DNA of 64,000 nt from Bathynomus jamesi (taxonomy: Eukaryota; Arthropoda; Malacostraca; Isopoda; Cirolanidae), in assembly GCA_023014485.1 (NCBI GenBank), contig JAJOZX010001867.1, positions 105,001 to 169,000 of the forward strand, written 5' to 3'. A program made the translations under genes and the position numbers. The notes below the pieces were generated by a model. That model did not search any database and was not told where the DNA came from. It saw only the letters and a list, made by a program, of their open reading frames with translations. Shown piece after piece: positions 1-6,791 of the stretch. Each line of letters opens with the position of its first letter. Position 1 is the stretch's first letter.

Positions 1-167
1 TATACGGAGAGTTGTAGTATTTCGTCAAATAGATACTAGTCAAAAATGTCAATGTTATTTCCCCATCATGCTAAAATCGAAATTGGTAATCGAATCAAAG
101 ATATCTTCACATAATGGGGATCTGTCTGTATACTCTGTATATGTTTTAAAAGCATTATTCCTTTAAG

Positions 168-436
168 GTCCGATGAGGATTTGACACGTGTTATACAATC
201 TTTTGAAGAACCTCGGAATATGGATGATATACTGATCAGTCAGCAGTGTCACACATCCTCCACCATGGACCTGTACGTCTCCCCAGACTTGTATGAAGAA
301 CGTGATACTGCAGCATTAACCACAATTAGTCTTTTCAATGCGATTGATTGTGGCGAATATTATTTTCAACGCAAACCGTAGAAGATATTTGCAGTGACGC
401 TCCTTACAACCCGACGCAAGGGACTACCATAGAAAT
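168..436 (+). other. Candidate exon, module copy 1
   Basis: The segment is bounded by a TTTAAG acceptor-like site and a GTAAGT donor. One frame is open from upstream to 381 and encodes about 66 residues ending FQRKP. This copy carries roughly 175 bases that copy 2 lacks. No ATG sits at the start of the open frame, so it would be an internal exon if it is real. I do not recognise the protein. The splice sites are inferred from consensus only. Confidence 0.3.
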
Positions 437-652
437 GTAAGTGTCTATAATTAGAATTTTATATATATATGGAGAGTTGTAGTATCTCGTCAAATAGATA
501 CTCGCCAAAAATGTCAATCAGTGTTATTTCCCCATTATGCTAAAATCGAAATTTTTATGGCGTTCACTCCTCGAACCAAAGATATCTTCACATAATGGGG
601 ATCTGTCTGTCTGTATACTCTGTATATGTTTTAAAAGCATTATTCCTTTAAG

Positions 653-748
653 GTCCGATGAGGATTTGACACGAGTTATACAATCTTTTGAAGAATCTCG
701 GAATAGGGAGGGTATACTGATCAGTCAACAATGTCACACCGAAATAAT
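653..748 (+). other. Candidate exon, module copy 2
   Basis: This is the shorter equivalent of the exon at 168-436, with the same acceptor context and a GTAAGT donor at 749-754. The open frame from 537 to 752 encodes SDEDLTRVIQSFEES near its end, nearly identical to copy 1. It may be an exon duplication within the Maverick or a repeated terminal module. Function unknown. Confidence 0.3.
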
Positions 749-801
749 GTAAGTGTTTTTCGATCTTTTTGGGATAAGAAGACACAATATATTTTCATAA
801 A

Positions 802-807
802 TTTATT
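802..807 (-). promoter_or_regulatory. Poly(A) signal for the leftward Maverick block
   Basis: TTTATT on the plus strand reads AATAAA on the minus strand. It lies 60 bases downstream of the protease stop codon, the last gene of the leftward block, which is where a shared polyadenylation signal would be expected. Confidence 0.4.
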
Positions 808-866
808 AAATGAAAGAAATCAGTACAATAAACGAATATACCGTTACAAATATACGAACAAAAACA

Positions 867-1349
867 TTATAATATACAACGAGTACGTACAATTGGAAAA
901 CGGTTTTTTATCTGTCTGCATACCATTTCATCGTTTCGGTGAGTGTGACACGGGTCAAATAAATTTAAAAAATTTATAAATTCTTTATCATTTGACATAT
1001 GCATGAGAAATGAGACACAGTACATTCCGCAAACATTAGTAAAATATCCCTGCATACGAAATGGGTTCCATACAACTTCGGGAATATGTAACTGAGCGAG
1101 AAATTTTACAATAATAGGGTCACTCCAGGGTTGAGTACCGAGTGAATCAAAATAGTACAGGCGCTGTCTATTTTTAAAATAGACAGCGATCCAGTGAATC
1201 CCTTCATTACCGATGATGTCTGTGTTCACAATAAGACTACCGCATTCTCGCGTACTTGGCAAACTCAATGTTTCATTCTTCGCAAACACGCCGATAAATT
1301 TGGAACGTGTGACTCGCTCCATTACTTTCTGAAGTGTATTAGCATCCAT
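867..1349 (-). CDS. PRO: Adenain-like cysteine protease of Maverick/adintovirus
   Basis: This 160-aa protein matches the adenovirus protease (Ulp1/C5-type) pattern shared by Maverick/Polinton elements. Visible catalytic residues are His52 in GIHW, Asp68 in FDSLG, Gln100, and Cys107 in VCGMYC; their order and spacing fit an H-D-Q-C active site. In the family the enzyme cleaves capsid precursors during virion maturation. It is the last gene of the leftward block, with its start one base from the stop of the major capsid gene at 1351, so it is probably expressed from the same late transcript. The frame is intact with an ATG start. The length is somewhat short of adenain (about 200 aa), as is usual for these elements. 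The assignment rests on motifs and context. Confidence 0.88.
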   Translation of the reverse strand: MDANTLQKVMERVTRSKFIGVFAKNETLSLPSTRECGSLIVNTDIIGNEGIHWIAVYFKNRQRLYYFDSLGTQPWSDPIIVKFLAQLHIPEVVWNPFRMQGYFTNVCGMYCVSFLMHMSNDKEFINFLNLFDPCHTHRNDEMVCRQIKNRFPIVRTRCIL

Positions 1350-1350
1350 T

Positions 1351-2703
1351 TTAAAAGTCAGTGATAACGCTTCTAAATCTATCTACTTCTATTAGGGCTT
1401 GCGATTCGAGATATACTAGTACACTAATAGGAGCGTCTATAGGCTTGGCGAATTCCAGCCGCACTGAGATGTTACCGCTCTGCTGTGGTGTTAAATGGGT
1501 ATTTACGCTAGCAGATAAGTCAGGTGTAATGTCAAACGGATAAAGGTTAAATTGATCAATGAATTCTTCCTGCGTTACCCCATTACCAAGCTCATCACAA
1601 TCACCTGCAATATGGGTCAGATTACTATAGGCTCTGGCACAAAGAGGTAACACAGCGTCTGATGAATAGTCCGTACCCATTGTTCCACCCAAAGCAGTGC
1701 CATTAACGTATAGAGTTATATTTTTAAGTCCGAAATTCTCGAATTTAAAGGCACTCTTTTTATATTTTCCATTCACCGAAGCGTGGTCCTGCATGCCGAT
1801 TAATATCCTTTTAGGAAGATTTCCCAGGGCAATGTTTTCTATCTGCTTCGATGCCAACCCTGCAGGAACCGTATATAGTTTGATCTGCACTCTGTTAATA
1901 GGATATTTCACTGTAGCGTTTAGTAAATTTTTCTCAATTTCTAGTTGTTTTGGTGAACTTAATTTCACTCGCCGTACGCGGAGGTATGTGTCCATAATGT
2001 GAACCACAACGGACTTTGCACCCTCTTCTTGATTCGCATCCAGATTTAAGCAGATCTCAGGACTCGTGCGGGTGAGCTTTATTTTCATATCCACCCCGTT
2101 CACAAGCAACTTCTCCTGGAAAGTGAAATCTGTGTGCAACCGTCCAAAACACTCGTATATTTTCTTTTTAGAATTTTTAAATTTGTCCTTTATACTATTT
2201 TCATCTTTAGTTTGATAATATCCCTCCGCACTTAAAAAGGTAGCCTTCGCTTCTTTGGAAAAGTTGAGGACATTTTCCAAATAGGCTCGTAGATGATAGT
2301 ACCCCGTGCCTGCCGATATGTTGGTCTGATTTAAATATACGTCACACTGGTTGAATATGGCGTGCAGAAAGTTTGTTTCAGGGTATACAGCATATTTGTC
2401 ATCGCAGGCCGTTCCATCAGAATGGGCTATACGTAGCTTAGCGTACATGTGCACACAGCTTGGATCAAAAAAGTAAGGACCTGAGCTGGGTATCACGAAT
2501 TCTATAGGTGCACTCGGTGAACTAATTGTGTTTAAAGGGTTAATTGTAATAAAGTCACTGTGCTCAATAGAAACTTGGGTTGGCGGGAGCTCAAAAAAGG
2601 ACAGCTCCGATTTACAGCATTGTGAACTACATGGGTGGATGAAGCGTGCCATGGCGAAATAGTGACTCCTCTCTCGACAAGTGGTAAACAAACTATGATT
2701 CAT
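1351..2703 (-). CDS. MCP: Major capsid protein, double-jelly-roll (hexon-like)
   Basis: The 450-aa protein has the character of the Maverick/adintovirus major capsid protein. It opens with an FFELPPTQ..IEHSDFITINPLN-type segment and a FVIPSSGPYFFDPSCVHMYAKLRI segment, followed by LNQTNISAGTGYYHLRAYLENVL. These N-terminal signatures are widely seen in Polinton capsid proteins of animals. The family forms trimeric capsomers of an icosahedral shell. The first ATG at 2703 is used here; a second ATG about 17 residues in (MARFIHP) is an equally good start. The gene lies between the protease and a small basic protein, the usual late-gene neighbourhood. The frame is fully open over 1.35 kb, which argues for a young copy. 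Confidence 0.85.
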   Translation of the reverse strand: MNHSLFTTCRERSHYFAMARFIHPCSSQCCKSELSFFELPPTQVSIEHSDFITINPLNTISSPSAPIEFVIPSSGPYFFDPSCVHMYAKLRIAHSDGTACDDKYAVYPETNFLHAIFNQCDVYLNQTNISAGTGYYHLRAYLENVLNFSKEAKATFLSAEGYYQTKDENSIKDKFKNSKKKIYECFGRLHTDFTFQEKLLVNGVDMKIKLTRTSPEICLNLDANQEEGAKSVVVHIMDTYLRVRRVKLSSPKQLEIEKNLLNATVKYPINRVQIKLYTVPAGLASKQIENIALGNLPKRILIGMQDHASVNGKYKKSAFKFENFGLKNITLYVNGTALGGTMGTDYSSDAVLPLCARAYSNLTHIAGDCDELGNGVTQEEFIDQFNLYPFDITPDLSASVNTHLTPQQSGNISVRLEFAKPIDAPISVLVYLESQALIEVDRFRSVITDF

Positions 2704-2726
2704 GAGATCAATATCCTTAGCTTATA

Positions 2727-3113
2727 TCAGTCAAAAAAGTGGTCAACCATAGGTTTCATTCGCTTACAGCATTTCTTTTTTGATAGCCTTTTACGTTTAA
2801 TACCACGTGACCCCTTCTTCTTCCGGGGAGCCCTCTTCTTCTTCCCGCCACCACGCATTTTTCTCTTTGCATCTTTGATGATTTCGTTCCGTGTACGCTT
2901 TAAATGTTTTTTTAGAGCTTCTTTAGGTTTAGCCCCGGCCAATATGTCTTCTGCAGTGTTAAGGCCTGATTGTAGCGCTTTCCTTCCAAGGTATCTGGCA
3001 CCCCTCTTCAGCAAAGGAACAGCCGTACGTAGTATGGATGAAAAAATGGATCCAAGTCCACTACCGCGCTGGTATCGCATCCCTCGATAGACGGTGAAAG
3101 GCTTTCTATCCAT
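2727..3113 (-). CDS. Small basic virion protein, pX-like
   Basis: The protein has 128 aa and is extremely rich in Lys and Arg. Its N-terminal part (about residues 10-60) contains a YRGMRYQRGSG-type segment followed by a hydrophobic/amphipathic stretch (SIFSSILRTAVPLLKRGARYLG). The C-terminal half is almost all basic residues. This resembles the pX/pVI-like small proteins found beside the capsid genes in adintoviruses, thought to bind DNA or act on membranes. Its ATG overlaps the stop of the penton-like gene by one base (TAATG), so translation is likely coupled or the genes share a transcript. The role is inferred from composition and position. Confidence 0.65.
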   Translation of the reverse strand: MDRKPFTVYRGMRYQRGSGLGSIFSSILRTAVPLLKRGARYLGRKALQSGLNTAEDILAGAKPKEALKKHLKRTRNEIIKDAKRKMRGGGKKKRAPRKKKGSRGIKRKRLSKKKCCKRMKPMVDHFFD

Positions 3114-3970
3114 TATAACTCAGTGCGTCGAAAGTGTAGCTTCACTGTTAAGCTCCCGTTACCGAATGGGAAGTTTTCGCCCTCAATCGTTCTTATATAT
3201 ATTGTGATATTGGTTATTAAATTAGTTGCGACATTCACATAATGGGGCCTGTCATATGTAATACTCAAACTCCTTCCTCTATGGTTGGGGATGTGAGCAA
3301 TGCGCAGCAGGCGTGCCTGGGTATCCCCAACAAACTGGTGCTCCACTATATTACTGTAAATATAGCACATGTCTGGGGACCTTTCAGCCAATTTCTCCAT
3401 CTTCAATTGATACATTAATCTGGACAAGTTATACTGTGTCTCGTGAAATGTGTCTCTTTGGAAGGCTGCGCTATATCGGCCGTTGGTTAGAATTTTGAAC
3501 TTTCTATGTTCTTTAAGACGTCTGTTAGTCTTTGATTTTAGGATTAGTGTATGTGCAGGGTTGTTTACGATTTCATATACTAAATCATTCGTAAGGTTTG
3601 AGTTTCTTAAACTCACGTTTAAGCCTCTCACAACATCCTCGGCCGAACCATATTGACCCGGCCCTAGTCTTACTTCTGTACTGTAATACCGTGTAATCTT
3701 AGTCCGAGCGATGCGCATAGTTTCATCCATAGCTACCCCAGCTTTTTCACACTCGTCAATGTCTCTAAGAATCGTAAAAACGGTTTCTTTATGTTCAATA
3801 TTTAAAAAGACGGTGTCCAGCTGAATTTCGCATATCCCCACCTCATACGAATCACGACCCAATTCAATGTGCCCATGGAGTTCTGTTACAAAGTTGGCTA
3901 GCGTGTTGTTAGGGTGTACAGACAGGGACGAGGAGGACGGGAGTGTGACGTAGAAATGGTTAGGAGCCAT
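3113..3970 (-). CDS. Minor capsid protein, penton-like (single jelly roll)
   Basis: This 285-aa protein lies between the integrase and the basic protein, the common position of the Maverick minor capsid gene. It starts with a FYVTLPSSSSLSVHPNNTLANFVTEL segment and a (Y)EVGICEIQL segment, a signature I associate with Polinton penton-like proteins. In the family it forms the vertex capsomers. The gene starts 9 bases downstream of the integrase stop and its own stop overlaps the next ATG. The frame is intact with a clean ATG start. Confidence 0.78.
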   Translation of the reverse strand: MAPNHFYVTLPSSSSLSVHPNNTLANFVTELHGHIELGRDSYEVGICEIQLDTVFLNIEHKETVFTILRDIDECEKAGVAMDETMRIARTKITRYYSTEVRLGPGQYGSAEDVVRGLNVSLRNSNLTNDLVYEIVNNPAHTLILKSKTNRRLKEHRKFKILTNGRYSAAFQRDTFHETQYNLSRLMYQLKMEKLAERSPDMCYIYSNIVEHQFVGDTQARLLRIAHIPNHRGRSLSITYDRPHYVNVATNLITNITIYIRTIEGENFPFGNGSLTVKLHFRRTEL

Positions 3971-3978
3971 GTTGCATA

Positions 3979-5043
3979 CTATTTAAGCTTCATTATTGCA
4001 TCAGCTTTTATATAGGTGTTGAAGCTTTCTGGGTACCCTAGCCATTTCACCAGGTACATTTTTCTCCTTCCTGAACCTTTGCTTCCTAAAATTTTCTCAA
4101 TTTTAAACACATTTTTTTCTAAATTAAACGCAACTTTCTGCAATTCCTCGCGGTAAAAGCCTCCTGAGATTTCTTCCCCATTCAAATCTTCAATGTAATA
4201 CATCATTATTACACCTTTAGGTCTCACAGCCCTAACTTTAAAAATCTCGCGTGTCCATCCTTGCTCAAAACCCTTTGCGAATTTATTCCCCGAACGCGAC
4301 AGCCTTACATAATCATTGATTTTGAAGCGCACAGAGTGTGGTGGTGGTGGTGGTGGTGATCCATCTCTTCTCGGGAGCGTACCTCTTTCTAAAACTTCGT
4401 TAGGTGTTGCCCCAATCGTGCGATGGTGTGAGCGGTTGTAGGATGATGCCAATGATTCCAGAATGTCTAGAAATCTGTATGTGTTTTTATGTGTAAAATA
4501 ACGGTGCATGCGTTCCTTTATGGTGCGCTGAACTCTTTCAGCTAAAGAAGCCTTATGTATAGAATTGGTTGTGTAATAGCTGATATTAAACTCTGTCAAC
4601 ATATTCTGAAAAGCACGGCCTATAAACTCCTTCCCCATATCCGTACAAAAATAGCCAGGAACCCTGTTTTCTTTTAACATTAGCGTTTTGGTGGCTTTAG
4701 CAACTGTTTCAGGTGATTTATTTTTCAGAGGAACTAGCCACAGATATCTAGAGAACACGTCTATTATGAATAGAATGTAGCGGTAACCATCGTTATACAC
4801 AGAATATCTTTGCATGTCTGTTAAATCTGCTTGCCAAATAGAATCAATCGAGGAAGCCGTTGTCTTGGCTGTTTTAAACCTTTTTCTCACAGGCTTATGA
4901 AGCGTATAAGCGTCCTGCTCCCTCAAAAATCTTTCAACATCTTTTTTTCCTACTCCGTAAACACTTCTGTACAGTCTATCTACGCCGCCGTAAGAGGATG
5001 GGGTAGAAATGTCATAATAGCGTTTAGTTAATACGTTAGCCAT
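3979..5043 (-). CDS. INT: Retrovirus-like integrase with C-terminal chromodomain
   Basis: The 354-aa protein carries an rve-type integrase core with Asp73 (WQADLTD), Asp135 (FCTDMGKEF) and Glu169 (KASLAER), a D-D-E triad. A YNRSHHRTIGATPNEV segment follows, typical of Maverick and LTR-element integrases. Residues about 306-354 form a chromodomain-like tail (YLVKWLGYPESFNTYI). It would insert the element's linear DNA into the host genome and make the short target duplication typical of Mavericks; the chromodomain may steer targeting to modified histones. A Pro/His run near residue 236 is encoded by a GGT-repeat tract. The start overlaps the end of the upstream gene by 16 bases. The frame is intact. 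Confidence 0.92.
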   Translation of the reverse strand: MANVLTKRYYDISTPSSYGGVDRLYRSVYGVGKKDVERFLREQDAYTLHKPVRKRFKTAKTTASSIDSIWQADLTDMQRYSVYNDGYRYILFIIDVFSRYLWLVPLKNKSPETVAKATKTLMLKENRVPGYFCTDMGKEFIGRAFQNMLTEFNISYYTTNSIHKASLAERVQRTIKERMHRYFTHKNTYRFLDILESLASSYNRSHHRTIGATPNEVLERGTLPRRDGSPPPPPPHSVRFKINDYVRLSRSGNKFAKGFEQGWTREIFKVRAVRPKGVIMMYYIEDLNGEEISGGFYREELQKVAFNLEKNVFKIEKILGSKGSGRRKMYLVKWLGYPESFNTYIKADAIMKLK

Positions 5044-5756
5044 TTGCGTATTTTAGAGGCACGTGGGTAGGGTTGGTTTAACCTCTTCTTGCTCCTCTTC
5101 AAAGGTGTTACCGCCGGGGGTGACGGCGCCTTCAATTGTGTCACAGGCGTTGCATGTTCCAAGTCTTTTAACCTGTTCAGATTTCCTATCAACGTTTTAG
5201 GGACATTTATTTGTTGTAGTCTTGCTTTAATATGCTTCCATCCTGATGGTGATGGCCTATCCCACTTTCTCACCAGATCATGGACAATGTCTACGATATT
5301 CGATCCCTGTACCTTTGATCCTTCCACAATGATCTCCCCTGTATCGGTCCATTGTATGGCGGGATCCTCATTCAATAGATTATAAAGACTTAAGCCTTTA
5401 CTCCTCAATGTAAGTGGGAGGGTATTTTTTAATACATGTTCGATATGTTGTGTGGCTAATCTTTTTGGTTGGTCAGCTGTGTCGTCGGGTATAGATCCTA
5501 TGTCGCCATCGTCCCCCGTGCTGTGCCTAATAACCACAGGAATCTCTGTAGGGCTCTTATAATTTTCGTACTCGTGAAGAAATTTCTGCAGAGCTTCTTG
5601 GTATAAGATTCTTTTCTCATCAGGTGTTTTTTCACTGTTTAATAGGGCTAACAATTCGCTTTCCATTCTTTTAAGTCTGCTTTTACGGGGATCTAGATCC
5701 GTGTCTCTTTGCAGTGAGGCGTACACCTCGTGGGGAATCACTACCACTTTCTTCAT
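5028..5756 (-). CDS. Unassigned 242-aa Maverick late-block protein
   Basis: I do not recognise a domain. The protein starts VVVIPHEVYASL and has a helix-rich N-terminal third with many charged residues. A central region contains RSKGLSLYNLLNEDPAIQWTDTGEIIVEGSKVQGSNIVDIVHDLVR, followed by a basic C-terminal tail (LKRSKKRLNQPYPRASKIRKW). Proteins of this general kind, with a short PHEVYASL-like start, occur in this position in Maverick/adintovirus genomes. It is probably virion-associated or regulatory. Its start codon overlaps the previous stop by one base and its end overlaps the integrase start, so it belongs to the same tightly packed block. Confidence 0.6.
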   Translation of the reverse strand: MKKVVVIPHEVYASLQRDTDLDPRKSRLKRMESELLALLNSEKTPDEKRILYQEALQKFLHEYENYKSPTEIPVVIRHSTGDDGDIGSIPDDTADQPKRLATQHIEHVLKNTLPLTLRSKGLSLYNLLNEDPAIQWTDTGEIIVEGSKVQGSNIVDIVHDLVRKWDRPSPSGWKHIKARLQQINVPKTLIGNLNRLKDLEHATPVTQLKAPSPPAVTPLKRSKKRLNQPYPRASKIRKWLTY

Positions 5757-6016
5757 TATATTAATCTAGTCAGTAAAGGACCCAAAACTGAAAATAAGAT
5801 GGGGAGAAATGACCCTCCTGTTTGTACAATAATTCGCTTTTTCTTCGCTACAGTTTGGCTTTTACGAGCGAGTGCACGTATTATGTTCTTGTAGCGGCGT
5901 AGGCGAGCCTTCTGATGGGTTTTCATTGATACATTGCAATTTATAACGTTAAGACAGATTTCACAGATGCATTTTAAAAAGTCGGCATCGATATTTTTAA
6001 TAAACATCTGCTGCAT
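5756..6016 (-). CDS. Small basic Cys-containing protein, unassigned
   Basis: The 86-aa protein has an N-terminal segment with three cysteines (CICEICLNVINC), a strongly basic middle and a hydrophobic C-terminus (SFLPILFSVLGPLLTRLI). It could be a small membrane-active virion protein. It lies between the ATPase (33 bases upstream) and the 242-aa gene, with which it overlaps by one base (TAATG). No family is recognised. The compact packing is the main evidence that it is real. Confidence 0.5.
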   Translation of the reverse strand: MQQMFIKNIDADFLKCICEICLNVINCNVSMKTHQKARLRRYKNIIRALARKSQTVAKKKRIIVQTGGSFLPILFSVLGPLLTRLI

Positions 6017-6049
6017 TGCCCGGGCAGTCGATGATAGATTTTTATTAAT

Positions 6050-6712
6050 TCACGGTATTTCTTTAGTCTCTTTGTCATTCTGGAATATACACCGTTTCAG
6101 GCTCGTTTGGAATATATTCGTTCGCAGAAGCACTCTAAACGTGTTTCGCGGATGAAGGTCGCAAAGCAAATATCCGTAACGCGTGCTTGTAGCTTCTTTA
6201 TAAACTTCCAAAAACTCCTTACGCTGATTCGGGAACATTTGATTGGCTAATACCCCAATTTGTGATACATCTCTACGTTGCGCGAATAAGACTAGATATT
6301 GCGTATTTAACGACACATCGCGCATGTATCTATTTTTGAAAAATAGATTCTGATTGATGAAGAACACGCTTATGTTAAGATGGTGGGAGAATACTGTAAA
6401 TGTCTCGGCAAACGTTTTATCCATCTCCAACATGAGATCGTCAATTACAATGATTGTATGTTCATTTCCCTTTAACGAATTAACGTCATATACGCCTTTG
6501 TGGAACAAAATATCATCTTGGTACTCGTTGAACACTGATTGATACGTCGAATAGCACCATATAACTTTACGCACAAATTTCGAGAACATCTCCCCCTTTT
6601 CTTTAATGATTTTAAGCATAAACACAGTTTTACCACATCCTGTAGGTCCAGATATAATACATGTGGATGGGCTCGTGAATCTGAATTTTTCTACAGAGTC
6701 CATTTCTAACAC
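6050..6712 (-). CDS. ATP: FtsK/HerA-type genome-packaging ATPase
   Basis: This 220-aa protein has a Walker A motif GPTGCGKT at residues 22-29 and a Walker B motif IIVIDD at 87-92. A downstream segment with FFINQNLFFKNRYMRDVSLNTQYLVLF resembles the sensor region of the A32-like packaging ATPases. In the family it pumps the genome into the preformed capsid. It is the first gene of the leftward block and faces the polymerase gene across an 80-bp gap, which must hold divergent promoters. The length is normal for Mavericks and the frame is intact. The first ATG (MLEMDSVEKF) is taken as start; the Met at residue 4 is an alternative. Confidence 0.88.
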   Translation of the reverse strand: MLEMDSVEKFRFTSPSTCIISGPTGCGKTVFMLKIIKEKGEMFSKFVRKVIWCYSTYQSVFNEYQDDILFHKGVYDVNSLKGNEHTIIVIDDLMLEMDKTFAETFTVFSHHLNISVFFINQNLFFKNRYMRDVSLNTQYLVLFAQRRDVSQIGVLANQMFPNQRKEFLEVYKEATSTRYGYLLCDLHPRNTFRVLLRTNIFQTSLKRCIFQNDKETKEIP

Positions 6713-6791
6713 GTCACACTCCTAAGTGAGTCATTTACAAAATATTACAAATTTTGAGTGCTGATCCTTATATTTCTTCTCCCACAGAACC
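6713..6791. promoter_or_regulatory. Divergent promoter region with a splice-acceptor-like tract
   Basis: Only about 80 bp separate the leftward ATPase start and the open frame of the rightward polymerase. The plus strand contains GTGAGT at about 6,725 and a pyrimidine-rich tract ending in CACAG at 6,787, immediately before the polymerase frame. This could be a 62-bp intron or just the acceptor of one. The strand-divergent arrangement implies that both transcripts start within or close to this gap. Confidence 0.4.

Larger units (their letters stand above)
1..760 (+). repeat. Tandem duplication of a ~466-bp module with exon-like segments
   Basis: Positions 1-460 and about 467-760 are two diverged copies of the same module. 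Both begin with a segment reading tat(a/t)cggagagttgtag-like sequence and share most bases through the 'cataatgggg' and 'ggtccgatgagg' stretches. Each copy has an AG acceptor-like site (ending at 167 and 652) before an open segment and a consensus GTAAGT donor (437-442 and 749-754) after it. The shared reading frame includes the peptide SDEDLTRVIQSFEE. The window edge falls inside the array, so more copies may lie to the left. The module converges on the protease gene. No protein family is recognised. Confidence 0.6.

Noticed and set aside
3979..5043. Retrovirus or LTR retrotransposon integrase
   Set aside because: The integrase is embedded between capsid, ATPase and PolB genes without gag, RT or LTRs, which identifies a Maverick.
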